From: Colius striatus
Taxonomy: Eukaryota; Chordata; Aves; Coliiformes; Coliidae
Reading direction: 5' to 3'
Assembly (NCBI RefSeq): GCF_028858725.1
Contig: NC_084759.1
Location: 94,756,362-94,820,361 of the forward strand
DNA: 64,000 nt
The notes under the pieces are model-generated. The model did not search any database. It saw only the letters and a program-made list of their open reading frames with translations, and was not told where the DNA came from. Made by a program: the position numbers and the translations under genes. Positions 12,701 through 23,027 of the stretch are shown one piece after another; the stretch's first letter is position 1; each line of letters opens with the position of its first letter.

Positions 12701-14929
12701 CATAAAGTTGTAAGTGAAAAAACAGTATTGGAGGACTATATATTTTTTTTTTCTTTCAAAATACATGTATGTTAGATATGTTTGTCCCTGGTTCCTTCAG
12801 CTTCTATCAAGAAGTTGGTGTGGCTTTGTGGTTGAGAGGGTGTTCAGTCCAAACAAACAAAATTAAGAGTGCACAGTGCCTCACTGAAAATCGCAGTGCC
12901 ATGCTGCGTGTTGGGGGAGTTGATGCCATCTGTATTTAGTGTTCTGAGCTTCCCAGCATTAAGCTGATTAGGGGCAGTCGGCTCCTTTCCCAGCTGCTTA
13001 AAGGCAGTCTGCTTGGAAAAAAGGTAGGGATGTAGACATGCAAAGGAAAAAAAGCCTGGTTGCTGGGATAGGAAGCACAGAAGGCTGAAAAGCAGAGAGG
13101 AAGAGTAGGTGTACCTTCTTGACAAATATCAAGAATCTTTCTCTTCCTTCTGTTTGTTACTCAGTTACCCAAATTCCCAGCACTCCACAAAGCTACAGGC
13201 ACCAAAGTAGCATGTACTTACATTCTGAATTAATCATTCTGCAATGTGTTTAAAAAAAATAGAGGAAAATTAACAACAAAGCTTTCAAAAAATAAACTCT
13301 ATACTACTTACTATGTTTTTTAAAGTACTTACAACTTATTCAAGTCAAGGAGTCCTTGACTTTACTATTCTCATCTTTTCTTTTTGTTAAGCAATATTAT
13401 TTTAAAGAGGAAATTATGTCTTCCATGTGCCACAGGCAAGGTAACAAACAGACCTTATATGTAGTATTTTATTGTCAAATATCATACCTAATTCAATAAA
13501 ATAGTGGCTCAGAATTAGTTTTGAAAGTGCTCCAGAAGCATCAAAGCCCTGATTACCATCCTGGAGCTTTATATTGTCTCATTTTCTAGCTAAGAAAGAC
13601 CAACTCAGCACTCACTTTGCTGTTAACAGTATGTCTGGCTTGAACTCTGGACCTGCTCTCAGTTTGGAGAACTTTGGGCTTCAGCCCAGGCTTTGGACTC
13701 TGCTTGGGAAATCCCCATGAAACTTTACTGAACTCCCTCCTCCCCATCACTTTCAAATGCCTTTCAACCATTCCCATCCGTGACCTCATGCACCATTGCT
13801 TAGGGAAGGGTGTGCACACAACACTATTTAAAGGACCATCTTGATTTGCACATGATTCAATAGGATTACTGATATGTTTAAAGCTAAGAGTCTTTGCGAG
13901 GATCTGGGTCTTATTAAGTAACTGTGATTTCATTATTGTTATCCTCATCATTCCTCCCTCCCTTTATTTTCTGACATACACTGCGGTACTGAATTTGAGA
14001 GGTGAGTTTTCAAAAGTGATGAACTGCTCCAACTTTAGCTGAATTTCATCTGCTCAAGGCATCTGAAAACTAATCCTTAAAAGCTCTTTGGAGAAGAGAT
14101 CATACATCTACTTGGTTTGCAAAGTACCCTGGGCAAAATTAAATGGATAAACTAATGTGATATTTTATGTTTTCTGTACTGTAAATGTTGCTTTTCTCAC
14201 AGTGACCTGGTTTAAAAATTGTATATGAAGTCTTAATTAGATCCATCAGATCCATTCGCAATGGAACCTGAAATAACTCAAAGCTTTTTCTAAGGTCCAA
14301 GATTTTTTCTTGATTCTTAATAAAGTGTCTAGATTTTCTTGAACTCCTCTATTATTTTAATTCTTATTACATTAAACTGTCATTTACTGTAAATCAGTTT
14401 CCCATTTTACTGTGCTTGTTGCACCTTGAAATAATTTCTTAAAATATAATCCCTAATCACAGCTCATTTGATCTTTTTCATACTCTTGCTTCTATTTTAA
14501 ACTTCTGTTTACCTTCATAGCTCAACACCTTTTTTTTCCCATGTAAAAGAGATACACACTAGTATAATTTCCACTTGAACTTGGCTGTTAATACAATTCT
14601 TCTTTGCAACACCCTGAGAACTTTAAAAATTATCACTTTCAACATGAGTATAGATTTGGGGAATAAAACTTAGAATATTTCAAAATAGTTATACAATTGA
14701 TTTAATACCTAGCTGATATAGATATTTTATGTGCAACAAAGAGGTAGAGAGTGATGATTTGACTTTTATTACCAGTGTTGCAGTATTTACAAATTGACTA
14801 TTATACTTACTGTTAAATTGCTTGATTCATTAGAAAATCAGATCACATCTCTATAAATTAAGATATAGCTTGAAAATGGCTTTTGAAATCATCAGTAAAG
14901 AAATAGATGATTTTTCAGCCTTTAAGTGA

Positions 14930-14972
14930 GAGGCTGGAATAGGTGATCTCCAGAGGTCTCTTCAGCTCCACT
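14930..14972 (+). mobile_element. CR1 LINE 3'-end fragment (degenerate)
   Basis: The stretch reads like the CR1 tail (GGCTGGAATAGGTGATCTCC, then AGAGGTCTCTTCAG), matching the avian consensus GGACTAGATGATCTCTAGAGGTCCCTTCCA with several changes. The ATTCTATGA tail is not visible. A T-rich tract follows. Confidence 0.55.
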
Positions 14973-15229
14973 TTTCCTTTTGTCATGGAATTCCCACAAC
15001 ATCTATGTAGCTGACTCTTTTTTTCTTCTTCTTTTTTTTTTTTTTTTTTTGAGTGTGTTTTAATGAACCTGGTTTTGGTGCACAGTGTTCTAGAAATTAT
15101 GATAAAGGGTAGGAAACTGTAGAAAAAGGCAAGCACCATCTGCTTTTAAATAAAATTACACAGTTTGCTCTGTATGGGCCCAGGTCCATTTTCACTAATG
15201 TTCTTTTTATTTCCATGCAGATTATGCCA

Positions 15230-15335
15230 CAATTTCACTCTTTTGCCTTTTTCTTTTTTTCTCTCTTTAATTTCATTTTATTTTCCCTTTTCTGTCTTTT
15301 TCTTCTTTCTTTTATATTTTATTTTTCTTTCCCCC
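15230..15335. repeat. Pyrimidine-rich low-complexity tract
   Basis: About 100 bases are almost all T and C on the plus strand, with few A. There is no regular unit. Confidence 0.7.
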
Positions 15336-18161
15336 AGGATTAGGAGAACAGAATCACAGAATCATCCCTCTCAGCACGGTGAACGTAACAGAAGACATAT
15401 TGCAGCCTAGGATGGTCCATTTTATAGATAATTTTTCTGCTGGGATCAAAGCTGACAGTGAACTCTGATTCTTTTTCATGCCCTTTCCTTGTAATGTCCC
15501 TCTGATGGCAGATAAGGGCTCTTTCAACTGTTGTGCAGCAGATGCTATAATTCTGGAGAGATGAGTAGTACTTTCTCAGCTCACATATAGGCTTCCAAGG
15601 CAGAGCATTTACCTCCACACAATTTTACTCTTTCTAGTTTTTTTCTTGTTGAAATTCTATTATATTTATTGTTCCTTTTCAGAAGTGCATACTGACAGAA
15701 CCCATTTGTTCTAAAGCACTTGTAAATTAGCTCTACAGTAAATCAGTAACCACTCAGTAATTACTGACTGCTCCTGAAATAAATGGCTTTTACCTCTACT
15801 AGGTATTACTCTTTTCTACCTAATTTACCAGAGCGTAGATTAAAAACCAGTAAGAGGTACATGGTAACCTGCTGCATTACTATAATGAAAAGCATATCGT
15901 TATGAGATCTGGGGTGGCATCCAAAGGGTGGCAGTGACCTTGGGAGTCCAACCCTGCCAGGCACAATGCAAATACAGAAAGACACATTCCTGAGCAACTT
16001 ACAATCTAACTGAGAACAGTGGTAGGGAAGGAGCATAGTGAACCATGGGAGAAGGGAGAGATACTTGTAAGAGATTGTGCTGATAGACGTTTAACAATGC
16101 AACTGATCTGAAACAGTTGTACAAGCTTTGTACATCACCTAACACTTTAAAGCCTTAGCTTCTGCACCTTAAAACTTTTTTTAACATCTTACCAATACCA
16201 AGGTAAAGAAAGCTTAGCTTTGCTCTGTATTTATTTTATTTAACAGCATTGTATTTGTTTTATCTCTGCCCTGAGACAACTCCCACTCTTCCAAAGACCA
16301 GCAGTTCTTCTGAAAACCACTCCAGCTAATCCTAACTCTCCAGTGGGTGCCAGGTCCTTCTACAAAAAACTCACCTACACAATATGGAACAGAGAGGTTA
16401 TTGCTCTGCCTTCTCACTCTCACTACTGTGGTTTTTAGACAGAGGATCAGTCTGCACAAATTAAAGATGAAGAAGAAAAAAAGGATGGTGTATTGTATTG
16501 TACCAACAAATGCAGTACATCAAGTACATCCAACTGCTATTAGAAATAACCCTTTAAGTTGCTGTTAAAGATGTTTTTACTATGAGAGCCAATCATGAGA
16601 TATTTTCAGTCATTACAGCTGGATATAGCTAATGGAGATAGTGGATATTATATAGGTTGTAGTAATTCCTTGAATGCTGTTGCCTACAAAGATCAAAAAA
16701 CATGGAAAAGTGATCCATACAAATTGTTCTAAGCCAACAAAAAATCAGACCCATGGTAATGGTGTTTTAAGATGTATGTTTGCTTTGGTAAGGCTTAGGG
16801 AAGGCTATCAAACTGGAGTAAAAGAGCTCAGGACATCTGGTTACTGTAGTTGCTACAGTTATCGATGCACAGAGACCAGGCTAAGCAAACAGCTGTGAAG
16901 ATCACAGACATCCAGGAGGAAAGGCAAGGCGGGGGCATGATGCTGCAGAGGTACAGCAGGAGCTGGTCAAGCAGCACTAGATAGGCATCCAGACCTTCAG
17001 AGAGCAAGGGTGATGATACTCTGAAAAGGAAATCCCTTGGGATACCTGGATTAAGACAGGGGAAGGACAGGGCACACAATGGGAGAAGTATGGACCAGGC
17101 ATGAAACCACCTTCAGCACTTCTAAGAGGAAAAACATTCTTGACAGATTTGCAGGATGGGATCTGCTTAGCTGAACAAAAAGAATAGTGAGGAGGGACTC
17201 CAACATAAAACATCAAGTATTGTGAGTTTTTTTTTATTACAGTGGAGAAAAACATAACAAGAACAAATGGCTATTTGTGAGAACCAGGCAAATTTAAGCT
17301 AGAAATAAAACAAAATATATAGCATCAGAACAAAATGTTTTTAAAAGTTGGAGATTTTCTTAGCATCTATTTTCATTTGGGGGCATGTGCTTTGCTGAAA
17401 GTGAATTTAAAGTAGTGAGATTTTTCGTACTTTATACATTCACTTTCAGATGACTGGCTTGCTTTAAAGAGGGTCAAACCTCTCTCTGTGTATGGGAGGC
17501 TGTTTTAAAGGGGAGCAAGTCTATTTGTGATAAATTAACCCAGAGAGGCTTCTAAGCACTTGAGAGGTAAATTGAAGACTTTACTCAGTAGGATTTTTAG
17601 TGAAATCTCAGAGAAAATATGATTCCTTTAGGATGTATGTAGGAAACGTAGGAAGTAAAGCTATTTGGTCAGCCTATGAAGGAGCCACAACTGTGAGGAA
17701 AGGTTCTCCTGGCTCCAGGAAAGAATCAGGGATGGGCATTTTCCTCTCCAACAAAATAACTGGATGGAAAAGTGACTGGCATACAGAGTCTGAGAAGTCC
17801 TTTGTTGAAACTTGTTAACAAAGTTAACAAGTCAGTGTTGTTGAACCAGTCAGGCTTTTATGGAGTTTGTATGATCTAAAATGCTGAATCATAAACTGGT
17901 TTGTGATGCCTGACTGTGCAGAAAGTCATACTTTCCCATCCATACAAAGTATGGATCAAGTTCTTTTGACCATCTTTTAAATTCCACTGGATAGTTGTGT
18001 TGCTTTGAGCTTTTAAGTCTGTGAATGTGTTGGATATTTGTTATTGTAAATCGGTTAAGAAATCAAGATTTTCTGTTACATACATATGCAAATAACTGAT
18101 AGTGCAAATATTTCAGATTCAAGGTAAGAAAGCAAATGAGGATACATGCTTTTGTACTTCA

Positions 18162-18450
18162 TAGAATCACAGAATGGTAGGGGTTTGAAGGGCTCTTTAG
18201 AGATCATGTAGTCCTACCCCCTGCAGAAGCAGGTGCACCTAGGTGAGGTCACACAGGAATGCATCCAGGTGGGTTTTGAAGAATTCCAGAGAAGGAGACT
18301 CCATACCCTCCCTGGGCAGCCTGTACCAGGGCTCCCTCACCCTCATAGTGAAATAGTTTTTCCTTATGTTTAAATGGAACTTTTTGTGTTCCAGCCTCTT
18401 CCCATTATCCCTTGTCCTGTCACTGGATACAACAGAAAAAAATGATGCCC
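18162..18450 (-). mobile_element. CR1 LINE 5'-truncated copy
   Basis: On the plus strand it begins CATAGAATCACAGAATGGTA, the reverse complement of the avian CR1 tail, and runs back through CAGGTGCACCTAGGTGAGG, CCTGGGCAGCCTGTACCAGG and CTTGTCCTGTCACTGGATAC. These are characteristic segments of the CR1 3' end. The copy is about 290 bases, heavily 5' truncated, with no coding capacity. Confidence 0.9.
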
Positions 18451-18857
18451 CAATTATTGCAATACTGTTTTCCGAATAGGCTTCCATGCAGGGAAAAAAA
18501 ATCACAAAGTCTTCAGAAGTACAGTCACTGACACCAATGCCATGTGTTTAAACAGCTAACTATATCCACCTATGTGTAGCCGTTAAATAGGGGCAATGAA
18601 AGCCTGTTCTGGCGAATATTAAATAAGCCTGTGGTTCAGGTGAGTGTTTTGGAAGCAAAGCTGTCCATAGGGCTGCATGTTCAGTCTTTCTCCAAACAAT
18701 TTCCATTTAGTTATGATCAAGTTCTGTATAATTTGGGTTTGGTTTTGGTGGGGTTTTTTTTGTTGTTCTGGTTATCTACTTTTCACTTGAGAGATGAGGA
18801 TTTCTGTTGCAGATGCATGTAAGAAAACTAGCCTTTTTGAGATCTGTCGTGCTTTTA

Positions 18858-18873
18858 CCACTAGATGGTAGTG
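18858..18873 (+). promoter_or_regulatory. Candidate CTCF-binding motif
   Basis: The sequence CCACTAGATGGTAGTG fits the CTCF core CCASYAGRKGGCRS at all but one position (T for C at position 12). This is a motif match only. Confidence 0.35.
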
Positions 18874-19405
18874 TGTGTCGTTTAAAAGACTTGAATGGCA
18901 CTCTTCTGTGCACTTAGCGATTTACCCCAGAAAACTTTTGTTTCCTGTTTGTAAATAACTCATTATCGTTAATCACTATTACTTACTCTGTCCCCAAAGC
19001 TGAACACCAGGGTGAAGATCTTATTTTTTTTTTTTGTCGGCTTACCAGCTCATCCAGCCAAAAGCGTACTTTGCGTTTCCTTCATATGTAACAAAAAGAG
19101 AAGACAAATCTCTCATTAAACTCTAAGATTATGGAGATTCGGGTTTAATTTTTCTGAAGTCTATGATGGAATTAATGGGGAGCGGGGGGAGGGCAGGATC
19201 CAGAGAAGCCATGCTTGCTTTTTCTTAACTGTCCGTTTAGACTTTTAAGCTCCTAGAGTAAATCAGTCCTTTGGCTACGCAGTACTGCAGTGCTTGGTAG
19301 GATGTGATAATAATCTCAGTAGCACTTTAGTTGCTATTATAATACAAACATAATTAATATCTTATTTTTACCCATAAATCTGACACTTCAATTACAATAA
19401 CCAGC

Positions 19406-19422
19406 GGGGGGGGGGGGGGGGG
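19406..19422 (+). repeat. G17 homopolymer
   Basis: Seventeen consecutive G residues lie in otherwise AT-rich intergenic DNA. Such a run can form intramolecular or intermolecular quadruplexes and is prone to length change and sequencing error. Confidence 0.9.
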
Positions 19423-21284
19423 TAGCTTATACCATTAGACCAATAGCGGGTAGTTGAATATTTTTCAACGGTAAGGCGGCAGGCTGCAATTAAAGGAAAT
19501 TGTTGTCAGCAGGTTTTGCTTCTTGATTTTAAGTTTTTAAATATATGTAACATCAGATTTCCATTCAGACTCCCCAGGTGGGATTTCCGTAGTGGGCTGG
19601 AGCTCTTGATGCAGAGAATATAAACAGATAGCTTCTCTGCAAAGAAGCAAGTGTCACCACTCTTATCAGGAGGCAATTCTGAGATTAAAGAGTATTTAAA
19701 AAATGGCATTAGGTTTTCTGGAGGTTTAAATGCTAATTTGGCATTTAAAAGTTTCAGTTTGTTCATATTTGTGACTTCTTTAAAGATATCATTTGTCTGC
19801 TTTTTGTGAAAACTGGTGTGAGACCATACAGACTTACGTCACTTAGCACAACTGATCACAACAATAGCCTGTATCTGAGAGTCTACCTCTCTAAAAAAGG
19901 CTTAAATGGTTCAAAACAGATTAGAGGATCTTAAGAAATTTTTAAAAGAAGAAGTGAGAGAAGACAAACTATTATCTCTTCACATGGTATTTTTCTCCTT
20001 CTCATTAAAATTGACTGAGATCAGTAATTCATCAGTTTAAAGTCTTTGCTCTGTTGAAAAGAAAAACAACAAACCATCAGTGGTGCTAACTTAAGATATG
20101 GCAACAGTGATATCTCAAGGATACCACTGCTGAAACTTTGCACAGTGCAGATCAGTGGTACAGCATTCACAATTGAAAATCAGTATTAGATTTTCACCTA
20201 GTTTAGTTTTTCATGTTGCTGCAGTTCAGAAGAAAAGATCTGCAAGAGTATTTTACTTTGAACACCACTGAAAATATTTGCCCTACCAGAAGTGGTAACC
20301 TGTCATAGCCTGCATTAGTATGTTTACAATCTGGTTTCAAAATCCAGGCCTGTATTTGGCCCAGTAATGTTTTCCAAGTGTGCACCAATATGTGTTATCT
20401 ACAAAAATACAGTTAAAGTACTAAGGTTTAGAATGGAAGACATTATTAAATTAAACTGGTTTTTGTCAGTCATTTTGGATAGATGACACACGATGACAGC
20501 ATTACTATAGAGGATGAAATGTTGCTTCCTAAGTACGCTCTGTGACTCTGAGCTAGAGAATAAATGCCAGTTGTCTCCTCATTTATGTCTTCGAGAAATT
20601 TCTTGTAACTGGAAAAGAGAATAGGCTTGTCAGAGGCTTTCTCATCATAAGAAGGAACTTCACATATTTGCCACCAGTTCCTGTTCTTTACAGGAACTCA
20701 AGGATGTTTTGCTAATAGCCATATATTTTAGTATAGAACAGGTCTCAGGTGAGAAAATGGGATTTTAACTGATAACTCTTTCCACTTTTTAGACCTTTGT
20801 TTCTTATGCAGCCCTGCAGGGGTAGAGTAGGAGATTAGTACTTTGCCAGCTACTGTCCAGCTCCTCTCACTCCTTTCTGCCTTTTACTCTTCTGCATTAT
20901 CCTTGTACTAGTGTAGGATGTTTCAGGTAGATGTGGCATTATCACAATAACTTTATTTTAAAAAGGTGACTTTTGGGCCTTCAACTGGAAGGTGATGCTA
21001 CATATAAATATGTAAGAAAAGTGTTTGTCTAGATTGGTTAGGCCAGACTAACCAGCTAAGCACATTACATAAATGTTATTCTTCCATGTAGGAATGATAC
21101 AAGCAGCTCTTTGTGTGTAGGCAGAGAAGGTACAGTAGTCCTTTATGGCATTCTTTTTTGCACACAGGTGAAAAAGAGAGGTTATAAAAACATGTCTCCA
21201 TGTCAAAAGAGGAAAGTAATTTAAAGTTGGAGCTTCAAAACGCCCTTGCTTTCAAACATTCCTCACTGAGAGTAGGAAGTTAGG

Positions 21285-21745
21285 TGTGGCTGGGTAAGAA
21301 TTCCGAAACAAAGACTCAATAACAACAGAGCTGTTATTAAGCAGTTATTCTTTAATGCAGTGTTGGATGCACAGAGGATCCTTCCACGAAACGTGCATGC
21401 CACAGGATGAAAGTACACTCATTTTATACATTAAAACATAACCTTTCACGGGGTTATTTACCATATACATGTCTATTACAAGAAACAATTGCCAGTTTTA
21501 CAATTTTTTATTTCCTTGAGTGGTCGTTCATTGTTTGTCCTCTAGATTTACTTATGTGATTTGCTATCACTGGTTTGGCGACACTCTGCTAGCTCAATTA
21601 ACTTACATCTTGAACGTTTGCTGGTCTTATCTTGGGCATTCTCTTTATAGACAATACTTTGTTTGACAGAGTCAAAAGGCCTTGAGAAACATTAACAGTC
21701 TTATGCAACTTTAAGCATATGAAGGTCCTGAGGCCTTTCGAAACA
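21285..21745 (-). mobile_element. Probable solo LTR of an avian endogenous retrovirus (ERVL-like)
   Basis: Read on the minus strand, the segment has the order expected of an LTR. A TATAAAA box (complement of 21422-21428) is followed about 70 bases later by an ATTAAA polyadenylation signal (complement of 21351-21356). The segment then ends in ACA at 21285. A TGT...ACA span of 461 bases is flanked by a 5-base direct repeat TTAGG (21280-21284 and 21746-21750), the target-site size of ERVL elements. The caveat is that the left part of U3 contains repeats of a GAAACATTA-type motif, so the outer boundary could lie further right, near 21890. No internal viral coding sequence is present, as expected for a solo LTR. 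The family was assigned from structure, not by a library match. Confidence 0.5.
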
Positions 21746-22115
21746 TTAGGCGTCTTAAGAAATGATATATAAAAATTCAGTAGCATCAGTCTTAAGAAAC
21801 TAAATTGAAATATTTAAGTAATTCAATGGCTCAATTTCAAAAGCATATAGACATGGCTTCATGTGCCATATTTCTCAAATTTTAAAGTTCAAACACTTCT
21901 GATCTTGTCCCAGCACGAGGATACTTTTGAAAAAAGTACAAAGAAAGCATGAAGATGAGTTGCATTAATTATAATACAACTGTCCAAGCAACGTTACGGC
22001 ATTTTTCCCCCTTCTTCTAAGCTCCCTCTCTGTTGTCTGTGTTCAGTGAATGGTTTGCAGAACATCAAGGGTTGGGCAGCTTATCCTTAAGGCTGATAGG
22101 GGTATTAAGATGTCC

Positions 22116-22124
22116 AAGATGGCG
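22116..22124 (+). promoter_or_regulatory. YY1-like motif
   Basis: AAGATGGCG matches the YY1 core (AAGATGGCGGC) at the edge of the CpG island, about 660 bases upstream of the RCAN1.1 ATG. A second copy lies at 22504. Confidence 0.4.
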
Positions 22125-22503
22125 ACTTTTGGCTGATTTAAAAGTGTTTTCAGTGAGGGTTATTTTATTAACGGGCTTGTTGCATAGTATTCCCTGTGCT
22201 TTAAATCAGGACGTGTTGTTCCCCGCGCCTGCCGTGCTGCGAAACACAGGCTGTATGACTGCAGCGGGCCCCGGCCAGTCACCTTGGCCCTGGGTTGCTG
22301 CCATTCTCCAAGACGGGCTGCCCGTGCTCACCAGGCACGTGCTCACCCACAGCTGCTGGGTCACCTCGCCTCCCACCTCACCCTGATCACCTGGCTGCGT
22401 CCGCTCGTCCCTCCCTCCTGTACGTGTGCCACTGGCCCAGGTGCTGGCACCGCACGACCCACGGGCTCCCTCACTCCCCACAAGCCGCCCGCTGCCCTCA
22501 CTC

Positions 22504-22781
22504 AAGATGGCGGAAGCAGCGCCTGGCTCGGGCAGGCCACCTGTTGCTGCGGAAGCGGCCGCTCGCTATTGGCTCGTGTGCGCGGAGGGGAAGGGGGCGG
22601 GAGGGTGCCACTCGAACCGGCCCGGGGTGAAGGAAACGAAAAGGGGGCGGTGGGGGAAGAGAGGGTGCGGTAAGTTTCGTGTGTGTGCGCGCCCTGGCGG
22701 GGGCAGAGCCGCCACCGGCGCTCGGCGTTGCCTCAGCGGCTGCCGAGCCCCGCCCCGCGGGGGCTCCACTCGCCCCCGGCC
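22504..22781 (+). promoter_or_regulatory. RCAN1: RCAN1.1 core promoter and 5' UTR
   Basis: No TATA box is visible. In order there is a YY1/ETS-like AAGATGGCGGAAG at 22504-22516, an inverted CCAAT box (ATTGG at 22568-22572), and GC boxes GGGGGCGG near 22593 and 22643. The coding ATG follows at 22782. Transcription probably starts somewhere between the GC boxes and the ATG. No in-frame ATG precedes 22782 in the neighbouring upstream sequence. Confidence 0.55.
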
Positions 22782-23027
22782 ATGGAGAACGGCGGCGGCG
22801 GGAGGGGCCCGGCGGGGCAGGAGGAGCTGCCGTTCCAGCAGCCGCTGCCTCTCGGAGAAGCCGCGGAAAAGGAGGAGGAGCTGTTGCTGTGGCCGCCGCC
22901 GCCCGAGGCCGAGACGGACTGGAGCTTCGTTGACGGCGAGATGGAGGCGGTGGCACTGCGGGACCTGCCCACCGCCACGATCGCCTGCAACCTAGACCCG
23001 CGCGTCTTCCAGGACGGCCCGTGCCGG
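22782..23027 (+). CDS. RCAN1: RCAN1 exon 1 (RCAN1.1 long-isoform N-terminus)
   Basis: The exon encodes 82 residues from MENGGGG to DGPCR and ends at CGG|GTGAGC, phase 0. RCAN1 binds calcineurin and modulates its phosphatase activity in the cytosol. The match to the vertebrate long N-terminus is clear in DWSFVDGEMEAV, LRDLPTATIACNLDPRVF and the final CR. The first half is Gly/Glu/Pro-rich and poorly conserved, as in other vertebrates. The ATG at 22782 has a strong context (CGGCC before, G after). A second in-frame ATG at 22941 (Met54) corresponds to the start of the shorter RCAN1.1S form known in mammals. Joined to the shared exons, the long form is 247 residues and the internal-start form 194. 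The human long form is 252. Confidence 0.93.

Larger units (their letters stand above)
9371..22200. other. CLIC6-RCAN1 intergenic region
   Basis: This is the spacer between two divergently oriented genes. No recognisable coding exon was found on either strand. It contains a 21-base tandem duplication at 9714-9755, a pyrimidine-rich tract near 15230-15335 and a T19 run at 15032-15050. It also holds CR1 relics near 14930 and 18162-18450, a CTCF-like motif at 18858, a G17 run at 19406 and an LTR from 21285. Short open frames within it look random and show no codon pattern or motif I recognise. Confidence 0.65.

Noticed and set aside
13586..13951. A 121-codon open frame on the minus strand in the intergenic region
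   Set aside because: There is no similarity I recognise and no promoter or CpG context. Basic composition alone is not evidence of a gene.
15340..15380. GAATCACAGAATCA-type sequence considered as a CR1 tail
   Set aside because: Only about 15 bases resemble the tail and the following sequence does not continue as CR1.
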